Translations under genes and position numbers: made by a program | Part shown: one piece after another, positions 17,298 to 25,388 of the stretch | How positions within the stretch are numbered: the stretch's first letter is position 1 | Layout of the letters: each line of letters opens with the position of its first letter | Source: JAVVSR01 sp964604875 | Lineage (GTDB): Bacteria > Bacillota > Clostridia > Christensenellales > CAG-917 | Direction of reading: 5' to 3' | Length of the DNA: 49,365 bases | NCBI GenBank assembly: GCA_964604875.1 | Contig: CAZSAC010000006.1 | Coordinates: 1 to 49,365 of the forward strand | The notes under the pieces: model-generated | Seen by the model: only the letters and a program-made list of their open reading frames with translations | Told to the model about the DNA's origin: nothing | The model's database searches: none

Positions 17298-18307
17298 TTT
17301 AAAATAACCTTTTGCCCTTTGATTACCTTGCCCAAAATACAAGCCTTCTCGCCCAGTGCATTTGCCGAATTGACCACTGCGTCCGCAACGGACTTATCCA
17401 CCGCCAAAACCATACCGATGCCCATATTGAAGGTATTGTAAATTTTCTCGTCCGAAATATCTGCAATTTTTTGCATAAGTTTAAAAATCGGCGGAACTTC
17501 ATAGGACGCTAAATCGATTTCCGCTGTCAAGCCGTCTGAAAACATACGCGGTATATTTTCAATAAAACCACCGCCTGTGATGTGCGCCATTCCCTTGATT
17601 TCAAACTTATCGCATAACGCCAAAAGCGGTTTAACGTATATCCTTGTAGGCGTCAAAAGCACGTCGCCCAAGACACCGCCAAGCTCATTACAATATTTGC
17701 AAAGCGTTTCTTTATCTTCGCCGAATATTTTTCTGACCAAAGAAAAGCCGTTGCTGTGTATACCGCTTGATGCAAGCCCTACCAAAACGTCGCCTTCCTT
17801 TATTTTTTTGCCGTCAATGATTTTATCCTTTTTTATGCTTCCGACAGAAAACCCTGCAATATCGTATTCGTCCTCAGCATAAAACCCGGGCATTTCCGCC
17901 GTTTCTCCGCCAATTAAAGCCGCGCCCGCCTGACGGCACCCTTCTGCAACGCCTTTAACGATTTGCGCAACTTTTTCGGGCACCAGCTTCGATATTGCGA
18001 TATAATCCAAAAACAACAATGGTTTTGCGCCCAACGCCACAATATCATTCACACACATCGCAACGGCGTCAATGCCGATTGTGTCGTGCTTATCCATAAT
18101 AAAGGCATACTTAAGTTTGGTTCCGACACCGTCTGTGCCTGCAACCAAAACTTCGCCGTCAGGTTTTTCGTCCAACGCAAAACAACCGCCAAAACTTCCG
18201 ATGTCACCTAAAACGCCTTGCGTATAGGTTGACTTAACATACTGTTTCATAAGGCTGACAGCTTTATAACCAGCCTCAATATCCACGCCTGCCTCTTTAT
18301 AGTCCAT
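17294..18307 (-). CDS. purM: Phosphoribosylformylglycinamidine cyclo-ligase (AIR synthetase)
   Basis: PurM closes the imidazole ring using FGAM and ATP, the fifth step. At 337 residues it has the usual length. Characteristic segments are YKEAGVDIEAGYKAVSLMK at the N-terminus, VAGTDGVGTKLKYAF, IGIDAVAMCVNDIVALGA, LIGGETAEMPGFY, GLASSGIHSNGFSLVRKI and AHITGGGFIENIPRM. The ATG is preceded by AAAGGAGAT. It is separated from purE by 68 bases that contain an intrinsic-terminator-like hairpin, so expression relative to purE is probably regulated or reduced. Confidence 0.97.
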   Translation of the reverse strand: MDYKEAGVDIEAGYKAVSLMKQYVKSTYTQGVLGDIGSFGGCFALDEKPDGEVLVAGTDGVGTKLKYAFIMDKHDTIGIDAVAMCVNDIVALGAKPLLFLDYIAISKLVPEKVAQIVKGVAEGCRQAGAALIGGETAEMPGFYAEDEYDIAGFSVGSIKKDKIIDGKKIKEGDVLVGLASSGIHSNGFSLVRKIFGEDKETLCKYCNELGGVLGDVLLTPTRIYVKPLLALCDKFEIKGMAHITGGGFIENIPRMFSDGLTAEIDLASYEVPPIFKLMQKIADISDEKIYNTFNMGIGMVLAVDKSVADAVVNSANALGEKACILGKVIKGQKVILK

Positions 18308-18351
18308 AGTATCTCCTTTAAATGCTTTTTCCGTTATATGTGGTAATAAAT

Positions 18352-18381
18352 AAGAAAAAATAGCAGATAAAGCTGCTATTT
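18352..18381 (-). terminator. Intrinsic terminator or attenuator between purE and purM
   Basis: On the minus strand AATAGCAG and CTGCTATT form a perfect eight-base stem around a six-base loop. A run of T follows at once (TTTTTTC). The hairpin overlaps the last codons of purE and lies inside what is otherwise one purine operon. No convincing promoter for purM was found downstream of it. Confidence 0.8.
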
Positions 18382-18867
18382 AATTTCGTTTTGCAATTTT
18401 TCATCGTCTGCCATAACTTTTTCGGCGAGTTGCGCCTTATAACAGACAAGTTTCTTCATAAACTTAGGATATTTTAGCGATAGGATTTGAACGGCTAATA
18501 TCCCTGCGTTTTCGGCTCCGTTGATGGCTACGCACGCAACGGGAACACCGCTTGGCATTTGAACAGTGCTTAGCAGACTGTCCAATCCGTCCATAGTCGA
18601 GCTTTTAATCGGAATCCCGATTACGGGTAACGGAGTGTTTGCGGCAAGTACGCCGGCAAGATGCGCCGCCTTACCCGCAGCGGCAATGATGACCTCAATA
18701 CCCAAATCCATCGCCGTGGTAGAAAACTCCTCCGCAACAGACGGAGTCCGATGCGCCGATATAACCCTTACAATCGGTTCAATCTCAAACTTTTTCAAAA
18801 TATCAAGCGCTGGCTTAACAACGTCGAAGTCGTTTTTGCTGCCCATTACAACGGCTACTTTTGGCAT
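18376..18867 (-). CDS. purE: N5-carboxyaminoimidazole ribonucleotide mutase (class I PurE)
   Basis: PurE converts N5-CAIR to CAIR. The 163-residue protein has the class I pattern: VAVVMGSKNDFDVVKPALDIL, VRVISAHRTPS with the catalytic His, IEVIIAAAGKAAHLAGVLAA, and IPIKSSTMDGLDSLLSTVQMPSGVPVACV in short segments through the C-terminal half. It is first in the purine cluster, with a consensus promoter 31 bases upstream and a GTGAGG ribosome-binding site. Class I enzymes need PurK to supply N5-CAIR; no purK is in the window. purC, purF and purB are also not here. Confidence 0.96.
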   Translation of the reverse strand: MPKVAVVMGSKNDFDVVKPALDILKKFEIEPIVRVISAHRTPSVAEEFSTTAMDLGIEVIIAAAGKAAHLAGVLAANTPLPVIGIPIKSSTMDGLDSLLSTVQMPSGVPVACVAINGAENAGILAVQILSLKYPKFMKKLVCYKAQLAEKVMADDEKLQNEIK

Positions 18868-18897
18868 TCTTGAAACCTCACTTATTAATATAATGAC

Positions 18898-18926
18898 ATT
18901 ATATTTTTTTTTAAGGTTTGTGTCAA
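18898..18926 (-). promoter_or_regulatory. Full-consensus sigma-A promoter of the purine operon
   Basis: On the minus strand a perfect TTGACA (18926-18921), exactly 17 bases, and a perfect TATAAT (18903-18898). The predicted leader to the purE ATG is only about 24 bases, too short for a purine riboswitch. Any regulation would therefore need a protein repressor or the downstream hairpin. Confidence 0.85.
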
Positions 18927-18978
18927 TTAAAAAGCCCGTCTCAAGGCGATAAAAAACGACTTTTCTTTTAAAATTTTC

Positions 18979-20538
18979 TTAGCATTCGCGATAGTTGTAT
19001 TTACCCGTAATACAATCAGGGGAATTATTTGAAAAAGCAAGAATTAACTGTTTTTTTTCAAGCGTAATAGGATTAACCTCAAATTCATAAAATCTCCACT
19101 CGTTAGAGCTTAAATCAGCTTTAGAAAGCATTTTTTTAAAGCTGGGATTAAACCTATGCTCAACAGACGGCGGAAGAGTTTTACTTCTATTGCTGGAAAG
19201 GTAGTCGAATTTTAATAGCGCGCAAACAGTTTCTTTGTCGAAACCGTTGTCCAACATAAACCGTTTTACATCGTCAAAAACTTTAAATAGTTGGGCGTAA
19301 TCCTCTATATAGTCCCCTAAACCAAAAAATAACTCAAACGGAGAAAGCTTTTGCAACGCAAATTGTATTGTGCGGTCAAACCGATGACTGTTGTATACGC
19401 TGTCTACCGCAACTTCCAACTTTTTCAGTTTTTCTTTTTCCTCAACGCTAAGCCAAGGTGTTTTAATACATTCATACGGAGGGTTAGCGTTTACCTCATA
19501 ACCGACGGGCAAATTAGCTTCCAAGACGCTCCCCTTCAACACCTTTAAAAATCCGATTTGAAGCTGATGCGCCCCAACGTCGAACAGCCTATTAAAGGAA
19601 ATTTTAAATTTTTCATAGCTTTCAAAAGGCAAGCCGACAATTAAATCGGTATGAATATGACAATTTTTGAACGAAAGAAGTTTGCGTATGTTGTTTTCCG
19701 CATGAATTAAGTCGGTTTTTCTATTTACAGCTTCTAAAGCCTCCTCGCAAAAAGACTGATAGCCTATTTCAAACTGAAGCAAGCCTTTGGGCGATTTTTC
19801 TATGGCGTCAAACAAGCCGTCGTCAAAAAGCTCGGGCGATACTTCAAAATGAAAACGGATACCCTCATTGGCAAATTCACGTGATAAAAAACGTATTAAT
19901 TTTTCCGCAAAACGCTTGTTGGCGTTAAAGGTTCTATCAACAAATTTAACCAGCCTTATGCCCCTATTTTTAAACTTTTTAAGCTCATTTTGCACTTTTT
20001 CCAAAGGAAATTGTATCAGTTTTGTTTCTGCGCTCATACAATAACTGCATCTGTAAGGACACCCTCTCGACGACTCAAAATATATGGTTCTGTTTTTGGC
20101 GTTTTCAAAAAACTCTTCACAATATGGATATACAATTTCAGTTACGCTTTCACCATATATAACAAAGTCATCGTTGCCAGATAAGATGCTTTTCCAAGCC
20201 TTTTCTCCCTCGCCCACAACCACTTGGTCGGCGTATTTCCAAATAGCTTTATTATACGTTGCCTCGGGCCCGCCTAAAACCACCCGAATACCTTTTTGAC
20301 GCAAGCATTTTGCAACCTCAAGCGTTTTTATAACGTTAAAAATATATGTGGAAAGTCCAACAATGTCAGGTTTCGTTTCCACAATATCGCAAACAATATC
20401 TTCGGTTTTTCTGTTTACAAAAGTGTCTAGCATTTTAAAACTTGCGTCACAGTCGGAACAATAGGCTTTTATATACCAAATTCCCAAAGAAGTGTGCGAA
20501 AATCGACTATCTAAACAGACCAATGTAACATTTTTCAT
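18979..20538 (-). CDS. Cobalamin-binding-type radical SAM protein (DUF4080-like)
   Basis: A 519-residue protein with an N-terminal B12-binding-like Rossmann domain (about 1-130; KPDIVGLSTYIFNVIK, VVLGGPEATY, VVVGEGEKAW) and a radical SAM domain with CPYRCSYC at 160-167 (Cys160, 164, 167). The C-terminal ~150 residues are typical of the DUF4080 group (LQIGFLKVLKGSVLE, FELFFGLGDYIEDYAQLF). The B12 domain lacks an obvious DxHxxG cobalamin-binding motif, so cobalamin use is unproven. The reaction is unknown. It is divergent from the WYL regulator, and a TATAAT element ends six bases before the ATG with no ribosome-binding site. Confidence 0.88.
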   Translation of the reverse strand: MKNVTLVCLDSRFSHTSLGIWYIKAYCSDCDASFKMLDTFVNRKTEDIVCDIVETKPDIVGLSTYIFNVIKTLEVAKCLRQKGIRVVLGGPEATYNKAIWKYADQVVVGEGEKAWKSILSGNDDFVIYGESVTEIVYPYCEEFFENAKNRTIYFESSRGCPYRCSYCMSAETKLIQFPLEKVQNELKKFKNRGIRLVKFVDRTFNANKRFAEKLIRFLSREFANEGIRFHFEVSPELFDDGLFDAIEKSPKGLLQFEIGYQSFCEEALEAVNRKTDLIHAENNIRKLLSFKNCHIHTDLIVGLPFESYEKFKISFNRLFDVGAHQLQIGFLKVLKGSVLEANLPVGYEVNANPPYECIKTPWLSVEEKEKLKKLEVAVDSVYNSHRFDRTIQFALQKLSPFELFFGLGDYIEDYAQLFKVFDDVKRFMLDNGFDKETVCALLKFDYLSSNRSKTLPPSVEHRFNPSFKKMLSKADLSSNEWRFYEFEVNPITLEKKQLILAFSNNSPDCITGKYNYREC

Positions 20539-20544
20539 AATTTA

Positions 20545-20573
20545 ATTATAAACCCCTTTGTCATATTTGTAAA
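20545..20573 (-). promoter_or_regulatory. Promoter of the radical SAM gene, predicted leaderless
   Basis: On the minus strand TTTACA (20573-20568), 17 bases, and a perfect TATAAT (20550-20545). The six bases TAAATT then lead directly to the ATG at 20538, so transcription should start on the A of ATG. Confidence 0.7.
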
Positions 20574-20579
20574 ATTAAT

Positions 20580-20609
20580 TTGACTTATCTTTGGGCGATA
20601 GGTTAAAAT
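20580..20609 (+). promoter_or_regulatory. Promoter of the WYL regulator gene
   Basis: TTGACT (20580-20585), an 18-base spacer and TAAAAT (20604-20609), upstream of a GGGAGG ribosome-binding site and the ATG at 20628. Its -35 element is six bases from that of the divergent radical SAM promoter. Confidence 0.6.
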
Positions 20610-20627
20610 CAATTAGGGAGGAAATTT

Positions 20628-21569
20628 ATGATAAACGTTTGCTTTGGAATTTTAATGGAACTCATTTCAAAAAGGAAGGTTTCGGCATCGTATCTTGCCG
20701 AAAAATTCGAAGTTTCCCCTCGGTCAATATATCGATATCTGGATATTCTTTCTGAAAACGGCGTTTCGGTTTTTACAACTCGAGGACGTTACGGGGGAAT
20801 ACAGCTTGCAGACAACTATCGCCTGCCCGCAACCTATTTAAACAAGGCGGAGCTGAGTGAAATTTTATCGGGGCTTACTCTGCTAAACAGCACCGCTCCG
20901 TCTACTGATATTCAACCGATTATTGACAAACTGCTTTCCATAAACTCGGCGACGTCTGCGGAAAATCTTGTGCTTAGCAACGACAAGCTTTTTATTGATG
21001 GTGGACTAATCGGTGACGAAACTTTGTATTTAAACAAGGTTTTACCTATGAAAACGGCTATCGACAGCGACATAGTTGTAAATATTGCTTATCACGACAG
21101 AGGCGGAGAAGTCACTTATCGTGACATCGAACCGCACGCTTTTGTCTTAAAAAATTCAGTATGGTACGTCTACGCATTTTGCAGACTGAGACAGGGTTTT
21201 AGAATGTTTAAAATCTCCCGCATAGAAAAGTTGCGTCTTACCGCCCAACAGTTTACACGTCGGGAAAAAACTGAGTTTACCCCTTGGAAGTTAGATTTTG
21301 AAGAGACTTATCCATCTATCAATTTGCTTATTCATTTACGTGAAGAAGCCCGCTATGATATTGAGGAATGGCTAGGCGTCGAATGTGTAAAAAAGAACTC
21401 GGACGTCGTTTGGAAATATTCTGCAACCGCGTCGGTAAAGCAAGATTCAAGCCTTTTATCCCGCTTAATGGCTTTCGGAAATAAAATAAAAATACTCTCG
21501 CCGTCGTTTTTAATTGAGCAAGCAATCGCTTCTGCGGAACAAATTTGTAAAATCTATGGCATATATTAA
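20628..21569 (+). CDS. HTH/WYL-domain transcriptional regulator (YafY-like)
   Basis: A 313-residue regulator with an N-terminal helix-turn-helix (about 1-60; KVSASYLAEKFEVSPRSIYRYLDILSENG in two helices) and a small wing (TRGRYGGIQLADNYRLPATYL). A WYL ligand-sensing domain follows (about 135-230, with VWYVYAFCRLRQGFRMFKISRI), and then a WCX-type C-terminal extension. WYL regulators often sense nucleotides or other small ligands and frequently control adjacent genes. The divergent radical SAM gene or the downstream Sel1 gene are therefore candidate targets by position only. A strong GGGAGG site precedes the ATG. Confidence 0.88.
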   Translation: MINVCFGILMELISKRKVSASYLAEKFEVSPRSIYRYLDILSENGVSVFTTRGRYGGIQLADNYRLPATYLNKAELSEILSGLTLLNSTAPSTDIQPIIDKLLSINSATSAENLVLSNDKLFIDGGLIGDETLYLNKVLPMKTAIDSDIVVNIAYHDRGGEVTYRDIEPHAFVLKNSVWYVYAFCRLRQGFRMFKISRIEKLRLTAQQFTRREKTEFTPWKLDFEETYPSINLLIHLREEARYDIEEWLGVECVKKNSDVVWKYSATASVKQDSSLLSRLMAFGNKIKILSPSFLIEQAIASAEQICKIYGIY

Positions 21570-21589
21570 TTATTTTATAGCAATAAAAA

Positions 21590-21618
21590 TTGACAAAAGT
21601 CGCTCTATTAGGTAAAAT
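21590..21618 (+). promoter_or_regulatory. Promoter of the Sel1-repeat gene
   Basis: A perfect TTGACA (21590-21595), 17 bases, and TAAAAT (21613-21618), about 35 bases before the ATG at 21653. This suggests strong expression independent of the upstream regulator gene. Confidence 0.8.
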
Positions 21619-21652
21619 ATAAAGGTATTAGCAAATTTATAGGAAGGTAATT

Positions 21653-22414
21653 ATGGAACGTATTCAATTTGACAACAATATGAATCCCGTTAACAACAAC
21701 CAACAATATCAGTATGCTCAGCCAACAAATGATTTTTCTGCTGTTATGCAGTCTGTTGAAAATGACGTTCATTATAACCCTACCCGCTATTTTGACGAAA
21801 AAGAAGATATTTGGACTCTTGCCGAAAAAGGCAATCCCGACGCTCAAAATGAAGTCGGCACTTGCTATGTTGCAGGTTATGGCGTCCCTCAAAACTATTT
21901 AAAAGGTATTGATTGGTTCATTAAATCCGCCGTACAAGGTCATACCGGCGCGTTCGCCAATTTAGGGATTTGTTTTTTGTCGGGCTTAGGTATCCCTCAA
22001 AATTATAAAAACGCTTTCAAACTTTTAAAGAAATCCGCAGAAAGAGGCTATGCCCTTGCGCAATACAATCTTGGCGTTATGTACGAAAACGGCTACGGGA
22101 TTGAACAAAACAACAACACTGCCCTATATTGGTATGCGCTTGCTGCAAAGCAAGGCGACGCTTTAGCGCAAAACAACATCGGAAACTGTTTCTTATACGG
22201 CAAAGGCGAAAAGCAAGATTTTGACGCAGCATTCTATTGGTATAATGAGGCCGCAAAGCAAAATTTACCGCTTGCGCAATACAACCTTGGTATATGTTAT
22301 ATAAACGGTTACGGTTGCCGTTCCAACCGCAACACAGCCTTAAAACTATTCACTGATGCTTCGCAAGCAGGCAATCCCGAGGCAACCGCTGCCCTAAGCA
22401 CATATTTCAAATAA
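21653..22414 (+). CDS. Sel1-like (TPR) repeat protein
   Basis: A 253-residue protein with an Asn/Gln-rich N-terminus (about 1-55) followed by about five and a half Sel1 repeats of ~36 residues to the end. Each has the pattern A-x-x-G-x-x-x-A-Q-x-x-x-G-x-x-Y-x-x-G-x-G-x-x-Q-(N/D), for example YALAQYNLGVMYENGYG and DALAQNNIGNCFLYGKG. No signal peptide or membrane anchor is seen, so it is probably cytoplasmic. Sel1 repeats are protein-interaction scaffolds; the partner cannot be deduced. It has its own strong promoter, an AGGAAGG site and a perfect terminator, so it is a single-gene unit. Confidence 0.9.
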   Translation: MERIQFDNNMNPVNNNQQYQYAQPTNDFSAVMQSVENDVHYNPTRYFDEKEDIWTLAEKGNPDAQNEVGTCYVAGYGVPQNYLKGIDWFIKSAVQGHTGAFANLGICFLSGLGIPQNYKNAFKLLKKSAERGYALAQYNLGVMYENGYGIEQNNNTALYWYALAAKQGDALAQNNIGNCFLYGKGEKQDFDAAFYWYNEAAKQNLPLAQYNLGICYINGYGCRSNRNTALKLFTDASQAGNPEATAALSTYFK

Positions 22415-22434
22415 ACTCTATAGCACAAAAAGTT

Positions 22435-22461
22435 AGCCCAGACAATTTGTCTGGGCTTTTT
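22435..22461. terminator. Intrinsic terminator after the Sel1-repeat gene
   Basis: Perfect ten-base stem AGCCCAGACA / TGTCTGGGCT with a three-base loop, followed by a T-run on the plus strand. It lies between convergent genes and may also stop minus-strand transcription, although the U-tract is weaker in that direction. Confidence 0.9.
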
Positions 22462-22476
22462 AAATAGCTTTTTATA

Positions 22477-22974
22477 TTAATGATTATAATTGTTTCTGCG
22501 ATGATGAATATGGTCAAGCATAATTGATATGCCCAAAACTTGCGGAAGCTGGTCATCAAACTCATCCTCTAAATCAAGCATATAGCTATCACGGTAAAGC
22601 GTAACCTTTTTGAAAATACTCGCTATAGAAACACCGTCTTTTTTTATCTCAAAGTCGTGGTCTAAAATATTGCCGTTTATCGAATAATTGCCCGCATCGC
22701 CTTCTATAACATATTTTGCCTTAATTGAGAATTTCCGCTTGGCAACCAAAATTTCCCGATTGTCTACATAAAACCTAAAGCTGGCAAAGATATTAAAACG
22801 AAACATACGTTTTTTTATCATAATTATTTCTTTTTCGGTTGCAGCGTCATAAATGCGAAACTTTCTTGGTAAAGCAAAATTACCTTTAACCAAAAACTTA
22901 TCGTTTCCTTCGCGGTCTTTGATATAATACTTTCCAGACAAACTAATAATTTTCTCTTTAATGATTAAACGCAT
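22477..22974 (-). CDS. LURP-one-related / YxjI-type protein
   Basis: A 165-residue protein of the LURP-one (Tubby-like C-terminal) fold group by overall pattern. It is a run of short beta strands with YYIKDREGNDKFLVKG, FRIYDAATEKEIIMIKKR, KAKYVIEG, NILDHDFEI and YMLDLEDEFD. Family members are thought to bind phospholipid or act as scaffolds; the molecular role is not established. It ends in a His/Asn-rich tail (DHIHHRRNNYNH). It follows icd by 15 bases with a GGAGG site, so it is probably co-transcribed with icd. Confidence 0.75.
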   Translation of the reverse strand: MRLIIKEKIISLSGKYYIKDREGNDKFLVKGNFALPRKFRIYDAATEKEIIMIKKRMFRFNIFASFRFYVDNREILVAKRKFSIKAKYVIEGDAGNYSINGNILDHDFEIKKDGVSIASIFKKVTLYRDSYMLDLEDEFDDQLPQVLGISIMLDHIHHRRNNYNH

Positions 22975-22989
22975 AATTAATACCTCCGA

Positions 22990-24198
22990 TTATTTTAATA
23001 GCTCAGCAATTTTATATAAAAAGTCTTTACTATTTAAAGTTTGCGGTTTTATTCCGTCTCTATAAAAAATAACTGCCAAATCCTTTGTCATATAGCCGTT
23101 TTCGATTGTGGATATTGTGGCTTTTTCAAGTTTTTCGGCAAAATTGCAGAGGTCGGGAGTGTTATCCAACTGCCCTCTTTTTTTCAATGCGCCCGTCCAT
23201 GCAAAGATTGTCGCAACACTGTTTGTGCTTGTTTCCTCGCCTTTTAAGTGCTTATAATAGTGCCTTGTCACCGTCCCGTGAGCGGCTTCATATTCATATG
23301 TGCCGTCGGGGGAAACCAAAACGCTTGTCATCATTGCAAGACTGCCAAAAGCTGTCGCAACCATATCGCTCATAACGTCGCCGTCATAGTTTTTACAAGC
23401 CCAAATCATACCGCCATTGCTTCGCATAATCCTTGCGACGGCGTCGTCGATTAAAGTATAAAAATACTCAATACCCGCATCTTCAAACCTTTTTTTGTAT
23501 TTATTTTCAAAAATTTCGGCAAAAATATCTTTAAAGCGGTGGTCATAAGTCTTGCTTATTGTATCCTTTGTGGCAAACCACAACGGAAGCTTTGCGTCTA
23601 AGGCATAGTTAAAACAGCTTCTTGCAAAGCTCTCTATGCTTTTGTCGGTGTTGTGCATACCCAAACAGACACCGCTTGTTTTGGCATAATCAAAAATTTC
23701 AATTCGGTTTTGCGCGCCGTCCGCCTTTGTAACCACCAATTCCGCCTTCGATCCCTTTTCTGCGTAAGCCTCAACATCACGATAGACGTCGCCGTAAGCG
23801 TGACGCGCAATAATAATAGGGCTTGTCCAAGTCGGCACGAGGGGTTTTATCCCTTCTACCAAAATAGGCGCGCGAAAAACAGTTCCATCCAATATTGCCC
23901 TTATCGTGCCATTAGGGCTTTTCCACATCTGTTTTAAATTATATTCCGTCATTCTTTGAGCATTCGGCGTAATGGTTGCGCATTTTACGCCTACGCCGTA
24001 TTTCTTGCACGCATTTGACGCCTCTGCCGTAACTTTATCATCGGTTTTATCACGCTCCAAAAGCCCTAAATCGTAATATTCAGTTTTTAAATCCACATAT
24101 GGCAACAACAAAATATCCTTTATATCCTGCCACAGTATGCGGGTCATCTCGTCTCCGTCCATCTCAACCAACGGAGTCTTCATTTTAATTTTTTCCAT
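22990..24198 (-). CDS. icd: NADP-dependent isocitrate dehydrogenase (eukaryotic-like homodimeric type)
   Basis: The enzyme oxidatively decarboxylates isocitrate to 2-oxoglutarate with NADP+. The 402-residue protein starts MEKIKMKTPLVEMDGDEMTR, which with VKCATITPN, WKSPNGTIRAILDGTVFRAP and GMHNTDKSIESFARSCF resembles the mitochondrial/cytosolic-type IDH rather than the Escherichia coli Icd type. ANNSNG-type and AAHGTVTRHYY motifs (the latter at about 305) form the active site and NADP pocket. The start has a GAGG site. A TTGCAA-17-TATAAT promoter overlaps the end of ddl, so icd can be transcribed independently. No other TCA-cycle gene is nearby; supply of 2-oxoglutarate for glutamate is a reasonable role. 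Confidence 0.93.
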   Translation of the reverse strand: MEKIKMKTPLVEMDGDEMTRILWQDIKDILLLPYVDLKTEYYDLGLLERDKTDDKVTAEASNACKKYGVGVKCATITPNAQRMTEYNLKQMWKSPNGTIRAILDGTVFRAPILVEGIKPLVPTWTSPIIIARHAYGDVYRDVEAYAEKGSKAELVVTKADGAQNRIEIFDYAKTSGVCLGMHNTDKSIESFARSCFNYALDAKLPLWFATKDTISKTYDHRFKDIFAEIFENKYKKRFEDAGIEYFYTLIDDAVARIMRSNGGMIWACKNYDGDVMSDMVATAFGSLAMMTSVLVSPDGTYEYEAAHGTVTRHYYKHLKGEETSTNSVATIFAWTGALKKRGQLDNTPDLCNFAEKLEKATISTIENGYMTKDLAVIFYRDGIKPQTLNSKDFLYKIAELLK

Positions 24199-24223
24199 AA
24201 GTACCTCAAAATTTATTAGATAA

Positions 24224-24252
24224 ATTATATTATATTTTGGCTATTTTTGCAA
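24224..24252 (-). promoter_or_regulatory. Promoter of icd inside the 3' end of ddl
   Basis: On the minus strand TTGCAA (24252-24247) overlaps the final ddl codons. A 17-base spacer and a perfect TATAAT (24229-24224) follow, 26 bases before the icd ATG. Confidence 0.75.
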
Positions 24253-25380
24253 GCATTTCCCCTTTACGTCACTAAAGTTTTTGATAACCTGACTGTCAAA
24301 CGCCATTTTGCTTTTCTTCTTAATATAGTCTTTCCGCTTCGCGCCTTCAATAATCATATCCAACAGCTGAGAAAAGTTTATCCCAATCGGCTCAAACAGA
24401 TAAAACGCCATTGAACCGGGAATAGTGTTCATTTCGTTTATGTAAAGCTTTCCCTTAGACAGCATAAAATCAAACCTAACAACTCCGCTTAAATTTAGCT
24501 CTATATAAATTTTTTCTGAGGTTTTCTTAACAAGTTCATACAGTTCTGCATCTATTTTAGCGGGCATTTCTCTACCTGCGTGATTCATTCCTTTCCCGTT
24601 TTCAGACAAATATTTATCTTCAAATGTTAAAAAACTGTTCCAGCTTATTGGTTTTTCCACCTCGCTTGAAAAGACGGTGTATCCGTTAGACACCACTGCG
24701 CAGTTCAGTTCCACGAAATCGGAAAGCGCGCGTTCAACCAAAATCCGACTGTCAAACGCCGACGCAACTTCAAGCGCTATCATAAGTTCGTCCCTCGCCT
24801 GCGCAACCTTAATGCCTATACTGCTTCCCAAAGAAGACGGCTTAACAATTACGGGATAATCTAAAAAGGTTTCCAAGTGCCGAATAACGTCGTCGGGTTT
24901 ATCTAAAAAATCTTCTCTGCTTATCGCCAAACCCTCGATGGTATTTAATAAAAGATTTTGAAAAACATCCTTGGCTAAAATTTTGTCCATACCCAACGCT
25001 GACGCCAAAACGCCCGCCGAAGTGTAGGGAATATTGTTATATTCCAAAACTCCCTGCAAAACACCGTTTTCGCCCTCACCGCCGTGACAACAATCTAACG
25101 CAACATCGGGTTTAAATTTTTTAACTAACAGACTTTTTATTTTTGTATAAAATACTCCGTCAATAAGATAAACCTGCGAAACTTTTTTTGAATTAAAATT
25201 TTCAAAAAATGAAATATCTTTTAACATCTCACCAACAAAAAATGCGCCGTTTTTCATATAAATCGGAAAAATTTCATATTTCTCATCCGATAAATGTTGC
25301 ATCGCTTGGTTTGCTGTTATAATTGAAACATCGTGTTCCACCGACCTTCCACCAAAAAATACCGCTATTTTCGTTTTCAT
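24241..25380 (-). CDS. ddl: D-alanine-D-alanine ligase
   Basis: Ddl makes the D-Ala-D-Ala dipeptide that MurF adds to the peptidoglycan stem. At 379 residues it is in the family range. N-terminal FFGGRSVEHDVSIITA, CCHGGEGENGVLQG (substrate site), PVIVKPSSLGSSIGI (ATP-grasp), VVRFDFMLS and YINEMNTIPGSM (metal ligands Glu and Asn) are all present. A short basic C-terminal tail follows (IKKKSKMAFDSQ). It lies nine bases after the murF homologue with a GAGG site, so the two consecutive steps of precursor synthesis are encoded together. Nothing suggests a D-lactate (vancomycin-resistance) form, but specificity cannot be fixed by eye. Confidence 0.95.
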   Translation of the reverse strand: MKTKIAVFFGGRSVEHDVSIITANQAMQHLSDEKYEIFPIYMKNGAFFVGEMLKDISFFENFNSKKVSQVYLIDGVFYTKIKSLLVKKFKPDVALDCCHGGEGENGVLQGVLEYNNIPYTSAGVLASALGMDKILAKDVFQNLLLNTIEGLAISREDFLDKPDDVIRHLETFLDYPVIVKPSSLGSSIGIKVAQARDELMIALEVASAFDSRILVERALSDFVELNCAVVSNGYTVFSSEVEKPISWNSFLTFEDKYLSENGKGMNHAGREMPAKIDAELYELVKKTSEKIYIELNLSGVVRFDFMLSKGKLYINEMNTIPGSMAFYLFEPIGINFSQLLDMIIEGAKRKDYIKKKSKMAFDSQVIKNFSDVKGKCLQK

Positions 25381-25388
25381 AATCTACC

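Noticed and set aside
18868..18900. Purine (guanine/adenine) riboswitch before purE
   Set aside because: The predicted leader is about 24 bases, too short for the aptamer, and none of its conserved loops is present.
18927..18978. Possible terminator after the radical SAM gene (GCC/GGC hairpin followed by TTTTT)
   Set aside because: The stem is only three to four bases with a large loop; too weak to list as a terminator.
21608..21892. Minus-strand open frame overlapping the Sel1-repeat gene start
   Set aside because: The Sel1-repeat gene on the plus strand has a strong promoter, ribosome-binding site and clear repeats; the opposite frame is a shadow.
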